Notes: generated by a model from the sequence alone, not told the origin. A DNA stretch of 29,689 bases from Ruminococcaceae bacterium UBA5905 (GCA_002431285.1 DJEF01000050.1:1-29689), one strand, 5' to 3'; shown: positions 15,668 through 23,752, numbered from the stretch's first letter. A program made the numbers and translations.

Positions 15668-16333
15668 TTATCGGGCGGCGCGGACGGTGTTCACCATCTC
15701 GTCAACGTAGCCCTGCATCTCGGCACGCTTGGCGTCGTCGGCAGCGGATTCCTCCACAACGATATAGGCCACGATAAACGGCAGGCCGTCGTGGCGGAAA
15801 CCATATCCGTAAACGGGGCAATTCAGCTCGGTGCCGTAATCATTGGCGGGCTGAATGTCCTCAAAACGCAGGGCGGGGCTGCCGTCCGCCAACTTCGTCT
15901 CGGTGGTTGCAGGGGTGAATTCCGCGTATTTGGCGCGGTAATTCTGCATCAGAATGCCGTTGAAGGTATCGTTGTACAGCGTCTGAAAAGCCTCCTGCAA
16001 CGATCCCTCATCCGCCTCGGCGCCGCACGCTACCACGATGGCATATTGTTTATTTCCTTTTTCATTCAGAGCAAAGCCGAGACCATAGCCCTCGGCATGC
16101 CAATCGGGGGTGGCGATGATGTAATGCGGCTCGGTCGCCGCAATTTCAAAGGTGCCGGGCAAGGTGGTCGAAACGGCGTCCTCGCCGCCTTTTTGAATGC
16201 CGCTGCCGGCTTTATCCGCGCCGGGAGTGGATACGGGGTCGCCGTTGTCAGGGGTGTCGGGAGTGCTGCCGCACCCACACAGCACCGCTGCCAGCGTCAG
16301 CACAACCAGAATCAAAGCCGCAATTCTTCTCAT
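15668..16333 (-). CDS. Putative lipoprotein of unknown function
   Basis: A 221-aa protein, starting at ATG 16333 after a GGGAGAGGG site. The N-terminus is a type II signal peptide: MRR, a hydrophobic core (IAALILVVLTLAAVL) and the lipobox LCGC with Cys21 as the likely lipidated residue. A short flexible linker rich in Thr, Pro, Asp and Gly follows (STPDTPDNGDPVSTPGADK), then a folded domain of about 165 residues (from GTFEIAATEPHYIIATPDWH). I do not recognise the family. It should sit on the outer face of the membrane. It has its own promoter and terminator and appears monocistronic. Confidence 0.8.
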   Translation of the reverse strand: MRRIAALILVVLTLAAVLCGCGSTPDTPDNGDPVSTPGADKAGSGIQKGGEDAVSTTLPGTFEIAATEPHYIIATPDWHAEGYGLGFALNEKGNKQYAIVVACGAEADEGSLQEAFQTLYNDTFNGILMQNYRAKYAEFTPATTETKLADGSPALRFEDIQPANDYGTELNCPVYGYGFRHDGLPFIVAYIVVEESAADDAKRAEMQGYVDEMVNTVRAAR

Positions 16334-16378
16334 GAAACCCTCTCCCATTACCGTTGTATTTTCAATGTCGCTCTTTTC

Positions 16379-16407
16379 ATTATACACGGTTTTTGGTACT
16401 GCTGCAA
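16379..16407 (-). promoter_or_regulatory. Promoter of the lipoprotein gene
   Basis: Minus strand: TTGCAG (16407-16402), 17-bp spacer, TATAAT (16384-16379). Predicted leader about 40 nt. Confidence 0.85.
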
Positions 16408-16858
16408 GTTTTCGGCGGTTTTTGCGGGTTTTTCGGAGCTTTTCCATTTGCGGATGCATGGTTACAGCCGGAGGTCAGTCGGGATGACATCCGAGGCGAA
16501 GGTTGCGGCGACAATCGGAGACCGCCGGGTCGAAGGGCAAGGCAACCACTGGGGGGATGCTGCTGCGGCGGATGAGGTGACAGACGGGGTGGATGTCAGA
16601 GCGACTGCCGGGGCGGCAACCGGGGAGTATGCCGGGGGGGACAGTTTCCGGGATTTCGGGCTTTGGAGAAATGCTCGCGCGTCAACATGGCGGGGGAGTA
16701 TCGTCATGGCGGGGGAGGCTAAAGACGGCGGACGGCGCCGGTGTGCGGCAGGTTCCCCGTCATATGCCCGGGCGGAAAAACGACCGGCACACAGAAAACA
16801 CGCCGATGCTTGGTCGGCGCACTGCCGCTGCATTCCCCGGAACCGTGGAGAATGCAGG
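16408..16858. other. Gene-free G-rich stretch, possible intergenic repeat
   Basis: About 450 bp without a believable gene. The plus strand from about 16460 to 16760 is markedly purine- and G-rich (runs such as GGGGGG at 16551-16556 and GGGGGGG near 16634-16640). The open frames through it (minus 16462-16929 and a long plus frame) have low-complexity Pro/Ser/Ala/Arg content and no ribosome binding site. It could be a dispersed non-coding element or a dead gene. Confidence 0.4.
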
Positions 16859-16894
16859 AGAGGCCCTCCCGCAGTGATCTGCAAGAGGGCCTCT
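16859..16894 (-). terminator. Hairpin after eda, likely terminator
   Basis: AGAGGCCCTC (16859-16868) pairs with GAGGGCCTCT (16885-16894), with a further imperfect inner stem (CCGCAG/CTGCAA). It lies 15 bp after the eda stop. The sequence that follows on the minus strand has few T, so termination may be inefficient. Confidence 0.65.
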
Positions 16895-16909
16895 GCCTGT
16901 CCAAAACCG

Positions 16910-17536
16910 TTATTTGCTTTCCCGCGCAAGACGAATATTCTCCATGAACTTGGCGGCGTTCGCTTTCACATCGCCTTTCATCAGGCTGCTGCCGGCACCG
17001 ACAGCCACCGCGCCTGCCTTGATCCACTCGCCGGCATTGTCCGCGCTGACACCGCCGGTGGGCATGATCTGGGCGTAGGGCAGAGGACCGCGGATGTCCT
17101 TGATGAACGCCGGGCCAAACAGATCACCGGGGAACAGCTTCAGCACATCCACACCGGCCTCCATGGCGGCGACCGCCTCGGTGATGGTGAGGATGCCCGC
17201 CATGCTGGCCTTGCGATAGCGGTTGCACAGCCGGGTGACTTCAGGGTTGAAATGGGGAGAGACGATGAACTCCGCGCCCGACAGAATGGCGATCCGCGCG
17301 GTCTCGCTGTCCAGCACCGTGCCGGCGCCCAGCACGATCTGCTCGCCGTATTTGCGGCTGATGTCCTCAATGACCCGGTGGGCATAAGGAACTGTGAAGG
17401 TCAGCTCGATGGCGCGGATGCCGCCCTCGATGCATTTTTCGACGATCTCCATGGCCTTTTCCGAGGTTTCGCCCCGCACGACGGCTACCATGCCGTCGCC
17501 CTTGATCGCCTGTAATACTTCCTCTTTTGTACGCAT
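16910..17536 (-). CDS. eda: 2-keto-3-deoxy-6-phosphogluconate aldolase
   Basis: Splits KDPG into pyruvate and glyceraldehyde-3-phosphate, the last step of hexuronate and Entner-Doudoroff catabolism. It is 208 aa from ATG 17536; AAGGAG lies 11 nt upstream, and the in-frame GTG at 17548 overlaps it. The single class I aldolase barrel shows the Schiff-base Lys133 in VLKLFPGD, the catalytic Glu44 in AIELTFTVP, and LGAGTVLD and PTGGVSADN phosphate-binding loops. It is divergent from lacI-uxaC, so uronate use is its likely job; the dehydratase, reductase and KDG kinase needed between are not in the window. Proteins of this family can also act on KHG. Confidence 0.95.
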   Translation of the reverse strand: MRTKEEVLQAIKGDGMVAVVRGETSEKAMEIVEKCIEGGIRAIELTFTVPYAHRVIEDISRKYGEQIVLGAGTVLDSETARIAILSGAEFIVSPHFNPEVTRLCNRYRKASMAGILTITEAVAAMEAGVDVLKLFPGDLFGPAFIKDIRGPLPYAQIMPTGGVSADNAGEWIKAGAVAVGAGSSLMKGDVKANAAKFMENIRLARESK

Positions 17537-17599
17537 AACTGCTGTCACTCCTTGCGGTAGGTTAAAAATATCGTCCGTGTCCGTGGATCGGTCAGTATC

Positions 17600-17627
17600 A
17601 TTATAGGCCGATTTGAGAAAAGGTCAA
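17600..17627 (-). promoter_or_regulatory. Promoter of eda
   Basis: Minus strand: TTGACC (17627-17622), 16-bp spacer, perfect TATAAT (17605-17600). Leader about 55 nt. No copy of the LacI-type palindrome found at the opposite promoter is visible here. Confidence 0.82.
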
Positions 17628-17687
17628 GTGTTTTCTTGCCGCTTTTGCAGAAAATCGGTTTCTGTCGAACTATTTTGTGTCGGGGAC

Positions 17688-17715
17688 TTGCTTTTTTGAA
17701 AATATGCGGTATACT
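17688..17715 (+). promoter_or_regulatory. Promoter of lacI-uxaC
   Basis: TTGCTT (17688-17693), 16-bp spacer, TATACT (17710-17715). The transcript would start near 17722, inside the palindromic operator. Confidence 0.75.
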
Positions 17716-17719
17716 GAAT

Positions 17720-17735
17720 TTGTAAGGGCTTACAA
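17720..17735. promoter_or_regulatory. LacI-type operator
   Basis: TTGTAAGGGCTTACAA: perfect 7-bp arms around a GG centre, in the size and style of LacI/GalR-family operators (usual centre CG). It covers the predicted start of lacI-uxaC transcription, so bound repressor would block it. Confidence 0.75.
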
Positions 17736-17758
17736 TAGCACAGGGAGGTGAATGAACG

Positions 17759-18745
17759 GTGAATATATACGATATCGCGGAAAAAAGCGGCGTTTCCATC
17801 GCCACGGTGTCCCGGGTGCTGAACGACAGCCCCCATGTACGCGCTCAGACCCGGGAGCGGGTGCTGGCGGTGATGCAGCAGGAAGGGTATGCGCCCAATG
17901 CTTTTGCCCGTGGCCTGGGTTCCGGCTCCATGGGGCTGGTGGGGGTGCTGTGCACCGATGTGCGGGATCCCTTTTACGCTGCGGCGGTGGGCTATGTGGA
18001 GGAGCGTCTGCGGCAGCAGGGGATGCACGCGATCCTGCGCTGCACCGGTTCTGCGCTGGAGGATAAGCAGGCGGCGCTGGAGGCTATGGTACGGGAAAAT
18101 GTGGATGCGGTGATCCTCATTGGCTCCGCCTTCCGGGAGGACACGGACAACCGCCACATCGCCCGGGCGGCTCAGCGGGTACCGGTGATCATCGTCAACG
18201 GCTATGTGGCGCTGCCGGGGGTGTATTGCATCACCTGTGACGAGCGGCGTGCCGTCCGGGAGCTGGTGGAGAGTCTGTTCCGGCGGCAGATCCGGCGGAT
18301 ATTGCTTCTGCACGACTCCATGACATACAGCTGCCAGCAGAAGATCGCCGGCTATCGGGACGGCTGCGCTGCCTGCGGGGAGGCTGTGGATGAAAGCCGC
18401 ATCGTGACGGTGGAGCGTCGCATGGATGCGGTCAATGCGTGTATCAAGCGGCTTCTGGTGCAGCGGGTGACATTCGATGCGGTGATCGGATCGGAGGATA
18501 TTCTGGCGGTGGGGGCGCAGAAAGCGCTCCAGCGCATCGGCATCAATATGCCGGTCGTCGGATTCAACAATTCCGTCCTGGCACAGTGCTGCACTCCGGA
18601 GCTGACCAGCGTGGACAACGCGCTGGAGGAAATGTGTGCGGCGGCGCTGGATACACTCGCCGCTTTGACGGAGCGCCGGGAGGTGCAGCCGCACACGGTG
18701 ATCCCTGCGCGGTTGGTGGAGCGGGACAGCTTTCGGATTCAATGA
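17759..18745 (+). CDS. LacI-family regulator of uronate genes
   Basis: A 328-aa repressor. The N-terminal headpiece is a canonical LacI helix-turn-helix with hinge (YDIAEKSGVSIATVSRVLND, then VRAQTRERVLAVMQQEGYAP). The rest is the periplasmic-binding-protein-like sugar sensor (LVGVLCTDVRDPFYAA onward). The start is GTG 17759, 10 nt after AGGGAGG (17742-17748); a nearby ATG at 17752 is in another frame. It is 24 bp upstream of uxaC in the same operon and divergent from eda, so the inducer is probably a hexuronate or a pathway intermediate. A palindrome at 17720-17735 suggests autoregulation. Confidence 0.93.
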   Translation: MNIYDIAEKSGVSIATVSRVLNDSPHVRAQTRERVLAVMQQEGYAPNAFARGLGSGSMGLVGVLCTDVRDPFYAAAVGYVEERLRQQGMHAILRCTGSALEDKQAALEAMVRENVDAVILIGSAFREDTDNRHIARAAQRVPVIIVNGYVALPGVYCITCDERRAVRELVESLFRRQIRRILLLHDSMTYSCQQKIAGYRDGCAACGEAVDESRIVTVERRMDAVNACIKRLLVQRVTFDAVIGSEDILAVGAQKALQRIGINMPVVGFNNSVLAQCCTPELTSVDNALEEMCAAALDTLAALTERREVQPHTVIPARLVERDSFRIQ

Positions 18746-18769
18746 TACTGATAAAAGGAGCGTAAGAAC

Positions 18770-20170
18770 ATGAAAACATTTATGGACAAGGATTTTCTGC
18801 TGGAAACGGAGACGGCAAAAACGCTGTATCATCAGTATGCGGCGAATATGCCCATCATCGACTATCATTGCCACATCGACCCAAAGGAGATCGCCGAGGA
18901 TCGGCATTTCGACAACATCACCCAGGTGTGGCTGGGGGGCGATCATTATAAATGGCGCATGATCCGCTCCAACGGGGTTCCGGAGGAGGAGATCACCGGG
19001 GCAGCGGACGATCGGACAAAGTTTCAGCGGTTCGCCGAGGCAATGCCGCTGGCCATCGGCAACCCCATGTACCACTGGACGCATCTGGAGCTGCAGCGGT
19101 ATTTCGGATATACGGGGGTCCTCAACGGGGACACGGCCCAGGAGGTATGGGAGCTGTGCAACCGGAGGCTGCGGGAGCCGGATATGTCTGCCCGGGGGCT
19201 GATCCGTCGGTCCAATGTGCGGGTGATCGGCACCACGGACGACCCGGCGGACAGTCTGGAGTATCATGCGGCCATCGCTGCGGAGGGTATCACCGATTTC
19301 CGGGTGGTTCCCTCCTTCCGGCCGGATAAGGCGGTGAATATTCACAAGCCCGGGTTTGCCGCATATCTGGAAAAGCTGGGGACGGCCAACGGGGTGGAGA
19401 TCCACACCGCCGCCGATGTGAAAACGGCGCTGGCCAAGGCCATGGACCGGTTCGGTGCGCTGGGGTGCAAGGCTTCCGATCACGGCATCGACTATGTGAT
19501 GTTCCGCCCGGCTCCGGATGAACAGGTGGAGACGGTATTCCGTAAGGCGCTGACCGGACAGCCGCTGACCGTGGAGGAAACGGAGGTCTACCAGACGGCG
19601 ATGCTGCTGTTTGTCGGCCGGGAATATGCCCGCCGCGGCTGGGTGATGCAGATCCACTACAATGTACAGCGCAACACCAATGCGCGCAAGTTCCGGGCAT
19701 TGGGGCCGGATGTGGGCTGCGACTGCATCGCCACCCGGGATTGCTCCACGGCGATCACCGGACTGCTCAACGGGCTGGATGAGACCGATCAGCTGCCCAA
19801 GGTGGTGCTGTATTCTCTGAATCCTGCGGACAACGAGCTGCTGGGCAGCATCATCGGCTGTTTCCAGGGCCCCGGCGCTGCGGGAAAGATACAGCACGGC
19901 TCCGCCTGGTGGTTCAACGACAACAAGACCGGCATGGAAAAGCAGCTGACCGATCTGGCCAACCTGTCGCTGCTGGGGAACTTCATTGGGATGCTGACCG
20001 ATTCCCGCAGCTTCCTGTCCTATACACGCCACGAATACTTCCGGCGTATCCTGTGCAACCTCATCGGCAAATGGGTGGAAAACGGGGAGTATCCGGCGGA
20101 CATGGCGGTGTTGGGTAAACTGGTGGAAAATATCAGCTACAATAACGCTAAGGCGTATTTTGGTTTCTGA
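18770..20170 (+). CDS. uxaC: Uronate isomerase
   Basis: Interconverts D-glucuronate and D-fructuronate, or D-galacturonate and D-tagaturonate, the first intracellular step of uronate breakdown. It is 466 aa, full length for the family. The amidohydrolase-type barrel begins with the metal site DYHCHIDPKEIAEDR (H33 and H35), followed by WLGGDHYKWRMIRSNG. Later signatures include GWVMQIHYNVQRNTN and GMLTDSRSFLSYTRHEYFRR. ATG 18770 follows AAAGGAG by about 9 nt. Co-transcribed with lacI. Only the entry (uxaC) and exit (eda) enzymes of the pathway are here; the rest must be encoded elsewhere. Confidence 0.97.
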   Translation: MKTFMDKDFLLETETAKTLYHQYAANMPIIDYHCHIDPKEIAEDRHFDNITQVWLGGDHYKWRMIRSNGVPEEEITGAADDRTKFQRFAEAMPLAIGNPMYHWTHLELQRYFGYTGVLNGDTAQEVWELCNRRLREPDMSARGLIRRSNVRVIGTTDDPADSLEYHAAIAAEGITDFRVVPSFRPDKAVNIHKPGFAAYLEKLGTANGVEIHTAADVKTALAKAMDRFGALGCKASDHGIDYVMFRPAPDEQVETVFRKALTGQPLTVEETEVYQTAMLLFVGREYARRGWVMQIHYNVQRNTNARKFRALGPDVGCDCIATRDCSTAITGLLNGLDETDQLPKVVLYSLNPADNELLGSIIGCFQGPGAAGKIQHGSAWWFNDNKTGMEKQLTDLANLSLLGNFIGMLTDSRSFLSYTRHEYFRRILCNLIGKWVENGEYPADMAVLGKLVENISYNNAKAYFGF

Positions 20171-20338
20171 GACAATCCCGTGCGGAACGGTGCGGCGAAT
20201 GTGCCGATCGGTTCGCATTTCTCCCGTGTATCCGAAAATACGTCGGGAAACACAGGGATGGCGCCGCGAGCCCGTATAGGGCGGTGAGACCAATCCTGTG
20301 GGATATAGTGCCTGCATTCCGGTGGAAACAATTGAGAA

Positions 20339-20387
20339 AAGGCCCCGGCGTGTGTCACCGAAAAAGAGTGTACACCGCCGGGGCCTT
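20339..20387 (-). terminator. Second (distal) terminator of the secreted-protein gene
   Basis: Twelve-bp stem AAGGCCCCGGCG (20339-20350) with CGCCGGGGCCTT (20376-20387), with a long loop that itself contains GTGT/ACAC. On the minus strand the stem is followed by TTCTC, with the outer A-T pairs adding to the U run. The stretch 20171-20338, after uxaC, holds no gene and no clear plus-strand terminator, so this hairpin may also limit read-through from uxaC. Confidence 0.65.
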
Positions 20388-20389
20388 GC

Positions 20390-20433
20390 AAAAAAAACAC
20401 CCGCGGAAATCGTGTGTACGATTTCCGCGGGTG
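20390..20433 (-). terminator. Primary terminator of the secreted-protein gene
   Basis: Perfect 15-bp stem CACCCGCGGAAATCG (20398-20412) with its complement (20419-20433), 6-nt loop, then eight T on the minus strand (20397-20390). It lies 43 bp after the gene's stop. Confidence 0.95.
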
Positions 20434-20476
20434 AAAATGTATCCGAATGGTACTTGACGGATTCAGTTGGAGCAGA

Positions 20477-21370
20477 TCAGGCGGCGTTCTTAGTCTCGTT
20501 GATGCTGCTGCTCAGAATATCGCCATACACATATACGAGAGCCTCATCCTCACCATAGTACGCCACGTAAGGACGAACCATGATCTCCGTGTCAAAAGCG
20601 CTCTCCGGAATACCGGTGGCCGTGACCACGTACTCTACATGATCGGTCTCCACCTTGTAGCCCTTCTTCGCTTCCACATCTACGACCTTGCTGTCGGTGG
20701 AATTAACGACCAGATCCGCTTCTTCGGTCAGATCCTTGCGGGCAGCCAGCGCACCGACGCGGGCAACATCGTACTCCTTGCCGTTTACGGTAACTTTGGC
20801 TTCACTATAATCCACCGCGTAGTTCTCGCCCTGCTTAGCATTGGCGCAGGATGCGCTGATGCCAAAACGCAGAGCATCGCCGGTCGAACGGATCTTCGTG
20901 CCCAGGGGCTTGGTCAAAGGCTCGTTCGCAGCAACGGTCAGCTTGCCGTCGGTAACGGTCACATTCTCCGCCAGCGTGGTGCCGGAGGTCGCCAGTGTAG
21001 CTTCAACGTGAACATCGGCGTCCTCGGTGACGGTAGCGGTCACATTGAAAGTCAAAGCGTCGCTCCCGTTCAGATTGACAACGTGAATCTTATTGGCTTC
21101 CAGCGTGTAGTTGCTGTCCTTGGTGAGCTCCATGCTGTCGGAGGCAATGGCTGTAAAGGTCGCGCCCTCGGTCGCGGTGATGGTCACGTCCAGACCCTTG
21201 ATACCGCTGAAGTCTGTCATATTGACCTTGAAGGTGGCCGTTCCACCGGGAGTCGTCTGAGCGCTCTCCACCGTGATGGCGGGGGTGGTGTCGGCGAGTA
21301 CGTTCATGCTCGCAACGGACAGTACCATGACCAGTGCCAGGAAAATTGCTACCATTTTCTTCATTTGCAT
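20477..21370 (-). CDS. Secreted protein with cohesin-like domain
   Basis: A 297-aa exported protein. ATG 21370 has GGAGG 7 nt upstream; the first residues MQMKKMVAIFLALVMVLSVA form a signal peptide, with cleavage likely after NVLA (about residue 26). Residues about 28-125 (VESAQTTPGGTATFKVNMTD, GIKGLDVTITATEGATFTAI) resemble the cohesin/CBM2-like beta-sandwich. The C-terminal part from about 150 (KIRSTGDALRFGISASC ... MVRPYVAYYGEDEALVYVYG) resembles a module I recall from clostridial secreted proteins in which a GLRF-like strand is followed by an RPYV-like strand. No dockerin, sortase motif or membrane anchor is visible. It may be an extracellular matrix or carbohydrate-related protein. Function is unproven. 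Confidence 0.75.
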   Translation of the reverse strand: MQMKKMVAIFLALVMVLSVASMNVLADTTPAITVESAQTTPGGTATFKVNMTDFSGIKGLDVTITATEGATFTAIASDSMELTKDSNYTLEANKIHVVNLNGSDALTFNVTATVTEDADVHVEATLATSGTTLAENVTVTDGKLTVAANEPLTKPLGTKIRSTGDALRFGISASCANAKQGENYAVDYSEAKVTVNGKEYDVARVGALAARKDLTEEADLVVNSTDSKVVDVEAKKGYKVETDHVEYVVTATGIPESAFDTEIMVRPYVAYYGEDEALVYVYGDILSSSINETKNAA

Positions 21371-21640
21371 CCTGATTCCTCCATGAAATAAAATAGTGTG
21401 CGGGAAGTGCGTCGTTGCCAAAGAGACGTTCCGTTCCTTGCCAAAGATTCCCAACGGCCACCGCGACGGGCCACCGCTCTATGCGACACTGTCGAACGAA
21501 ACAGTGTCTTCATGTACGGGATCTCCCAGTGGAAAATGTTCCGTGACGTCTGCGCACGGCCCTCCTGCCGCTCCAAAAGCCGCAGAGCGCCGCCGGGCGA
21601 AACCGCCCCACACAGACGCGATAGACAACATTTGCCATCC
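21371..21640 (-). promoter_or_regulatory. Long 5' leader of the secreted-protein gene
   Basis: From the predicted transcript start (about 21641) to the ATG there are about 270 nt, GC-rich and without a convincing gene. It contains a perfect hairpin GACACTGT/ACAGTGTC (21485-21492, 21501-21508, 8-nt loop). An ORF from 21513 to 21361 (MKTLFRSTVSHRAVARR...) overlaps the start of the main gene; it could be a leader peptide but its coding content looks random. I do not recognise a known riboswitch. Confidence 0.45.
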
Positions 21641-21647
21641 CTTACAT

Positions 21648-21676
21648 ATTAGACCACAATCCATGGGAATTGTCAA
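21648..21676 (-). promoter_or_regulatory. Promoter of the secreted-protein gene
   Basis: Minus strand: perfect TTGACA (21676-21671), 17-bp spacer, TCTAAT (21653-21648). The stretch 21677-21859 between this promoter and the next gene shows no further gene and no clear terminator. Confidence 0.8.
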
Positions 21677-21859
21677 GTCTCAAAATGTCATAATTCGGAG
21701 CCGTATTTCAGTAGCACATTGCACAGAAAGCGGATGGCGATCACCGAGCAACTGTTTTTGTTGCGCATACGCTGCGGCGGCAGACCGGAGGATGGGCCCA
21801 CGAATCCCGCGGCCGCACCCACCCCGGATGGGCGGATGCGGTCCGCTCAGCGCGGGGGA

Positions 21860-23542
21860 TCACCACGCCTGCTGAGCGCGGTACCGCTCCTGCGCCATAG
21901 AAGAGGCGGAGAAGGAACGCAGCAGCCGCTGCGCCCGTCGTCCGTCTACGCTGTAAGCACGGAAGTCCGCCGCGCCCCGGGGCGTCCAGACCGGCTTTTT
22001 GCCGCTCGGCTCGGTCCATTCTCCGGTCTCGTCCAGACGTTGAAACAGAGCCTCCGCTGCCTGGTCGGCCACATCGGTATCCCGGCTTCCGGTCAATACG
22101 GCCAGATAGGGGACCGCACCGTCGGACAGCCCCTCCAGCATGGACACATCCACGGTTTTCAGCCGGCCGTCCTGATAGGCGGTGACATTATACCGGGCGA
22201 CGGTCGTATCCACGTCCGCATAGGCGGTCACCAATCCGATGAGGGCGACCCCCGCCACGCACATCCGCATATAGGCGAACCGGGGGCGGAACAGCCGCAC
22301 CGTCACGGCGGCGATGACCACCGCCATCATGGCCATAAACACAGAGGTCATGACCCGCAGTCGGGTCAGCCCAAAGGATTGGATATACAGGACCATTTTT
22401 GCCGCGGAGGTGGCGACCAGTCCCAGGGAAAACAGCAGAATAAACAGGCAGAACAGGCGGGTGGAAAGGGGAGTTTTGTCTTCCGATTTACGGGAAACGG
22501 CCAGACTGCCGCCCACCAGCCCCAGATTGATCGCACAGAGGACGCACATCTCGAAGAATCCCCGCCGGGCGTATTGCGCCGCGGTGTAATCGGCAGGCAG
22601 GATCCCCGAAAACGCACTGGTGAAATAGGCGAATTGCGCCGCCAGATACACCATATAGACCAGACTGATGGCGCCGAGGAAGGTGCAGACCGGCGCCGGG
22701 TCCAGTCCCCGCAGGGGGCGCTTCGCTACGGGAGCCGCCGTGTCCAGCCGGTGCCGCAGCCCGAACAGCCGGGCGTAGATCAGACAAAACAGTCCCAGCC
22801 CCAGCAGGAGGCTGGCCAAACATTCCCCCAGGTGATCCAGTACGGTCAGCTGCATCAGTCCCTCAAAGGCGGCATCGGCGCCGATGAGCAGCGGCAGCAG
22901 AATGGCCAGCACCGGCAGGGCGCACAGCAGTCCCAGCACCACGCCGCCGCAACGCCGTCTCTGCACCTGCCCGTCCTGCTCCCGGCGGAAGATGGCGCTC
23001 AGCGCCATGCCCAAGTGGGAGAGCGGGCGCGTCAGCCACAGGGAGACCACATCGGCGACACAGGCCAGAGTGTCGCCGCTCCGGCGGCGAATGCCGGTAT
23101 ACTCCGTCAACGCCAGCATGAGCAGAAATACAATGCCGCCGCCCAGACAGAATCGGGTGAACCGGTCGGTGTGCCAGACAAACACGCCGGCGCAGGCCAG
23201 GGCGGCGAGCAGGCAAAAGCCGCTGTACGCGTTTACGCGTCCGGCGCGGAACAGGTAGATTCCGCCCGTTACCGTCACACCGACACAGGCCAGAGCATAG
23301 CCCAACTGAAAGCCGCCGTACAGCGAAAAATTGACGCCGAGAACCGCCAACAATCCCAGCACCACCGCCAGCACGATATCCCGTCGGTCGGACACCGGCC
23401 GGGGGCCGGAAACAGGTGGATAATATCCCGCCGGAGACGGCGCGGAAAACGCGGGGGTCGAGGCCGACGGGCTCGGGTTTTGCGTCGGCGGCTGCGGCGA
23501 GGGAGCAGGCTGCCCTGCCGGGGATGTATAGGGTCCATTCAT
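21860..23542 (-). CDS. DUF4173-like multi-spanning membrane protein
   Basis: A 560-aa protein starting at ATG 23542, 8 nt after GGGAGG. The first 55 residues are a Pro/Ser-rich cytoplasmic tail (SPAGQPAPSPQPPTQNPSPS). About 11 to 12 membrane helices follow to residue 440, and a soluble C-terminal domain of about 110 residues that begins after TAYADVDTTVARYNV. The segment YARRGFFEMCVLCAINLGLV is the hallmark I associate with DUF4173 (a DUF4153 relative) in Firmicutes. Molecular function is unknown; the family is often found beside sensor or regulator genes. It has its own promoter and is monocistronic. Confidence 0.82.
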   Translation of the reverse strand: MNGPYTSPAGQPAPSPQPPTQNPSPSASTPAFSAPSPAGYYPPVSGPRPVSDRRDIVLAVVLGLLAVLGVNFSLYGGFQLGYALACVGVTVTGGIYLFRAGRVNAYSGFCLLAALACAGVFVWHTDRFTRFCLGGGIVFLLMLALTEYTGIRRRSGDTLACVADVVSLWLTRPLSHLGMALSAIFRREQDGQVQRRRCGGVVLGLLCALPVLAILLPLLIGADAAFEGLMQLTVLDHLGECLASLLLGLGLFCLIYARLFGLRHRLDTAAPVAKRPLRGLDPAPVCTFLGAISLVYMVYLAAQFAYFTSAFSGILPADYTAAQYARRGFFEMCVLCAINLGLVGGSLAVSRKSEDKTPLSTRLFCLFILLFSLGLVATSAAKMVLYIQSFGLTRLRVMTSVFMAMMAVVIAAVTVRLFRPRFAYMRMCVAGVALIGLVTAYADVDTTVARYNVTAYQDGRLKTVDVSMLEGLSDGAVPYLAVLTGSRDTDVADQAAEALFQRLDETGEWTEPSGKKPVWTPRGAADFRAYSVDGRRAQRLLRSFSASSMAQERYRAQQAW

Positions 23543-23603
23543 AGGTCGTTCCTCCCGATCGTACTTTTTTGGTGCACAGGGCACTCGATGTCCTGTGGGC
23601 AAT

Positions 23604-23632
23604 AGTATACCGCTAAACTTATCGAAAATCAA
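23604..23632 (-). promoter_or_regulatory. Promoter of the DUF4173-like gene
   Basis: Minus strand: TTGATT (23632-23627), 17-bp spacer, TATACT (23609-23604). The -35 lies inside the sequence GAAAATCAATAA, which recurs at 23707-23718. Confidence 0.8.
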
Positions 23633-23657
23633 TAACAAATTCGCGAAAAACAGAAAA

Positions 23658-23697
23658 ATCGGTGCTTTGTACAGAGAGAAAGTACAAAAGCACCGAT
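23658..23697 (-). terminator. Terminator of the gal AraC regulator gene
   Basis: ATCGGTGCTTTGTAC (23658-23672) pairs with GTACAAAAGCACCGAT (23682-23697), 15 bp with one bulged A. On the minus strand it is followed by TTTTTCTGTTTTT. Confidence 0.9.
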
Positions 23698-23701
23698 GAA
23701 T

Positions 23702-23718
23702 TTATTGAAAATCAATAA
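23702..23718. repeat. AT-rich palindrome sharing 12 bp with the next promoter
   Basis: TTATTGA-AAA-TCAATAA is a perfect 7+3+7 inverted repeat in the tail of the regulator transcript. Its GAAAATCAATAA (23707-23718) is repeated at 23624-23635 over the -35 of the DUF4173-like gene. Confidence 0.5.
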
Positions 23719-23752
23719 TAATATGTTGCAAATCAATGTGTGCCACTTTGGG

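Noticed and set aside
16462..16929. 155-codon minus-strand frame in the G-rich gap
   Set aside because: Low complexity, no ribosome binding site, and it overlaps the eda terminator and 3' end.
15644..17515. 623-codon plus-strand frame across the lipoprotein gene, gap and eda
   Set aside because: It crosses two well-supported minus-strand genes with promoters and terminators; not a real gene.
17720..17735. CcpA cre site instead of a LacI operator
   Set aside because: The centre is GG rather than CG, and the site is next to a local lacI gene, which is a simpler explanation.
17624..20317. 897-codon frame antisense to lacI and uxaC
   Set aside because: Shadow of two clear genes, rich in His/Pro/Arg as expected for such frames.
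21361..21513. 50-codon leader peptide before the secreted-protein gene
   Set aside because: Has a weak GGGAG site, but the sequence looks random and an RNA hairpin explains part of it better.
21371..21640. Cyclic-di-GMP or other known riboswitch in the secreted-protein leader
   Set aside because: I looked for the GEMM-type conserved GACGCAAAGC core and did not find it.
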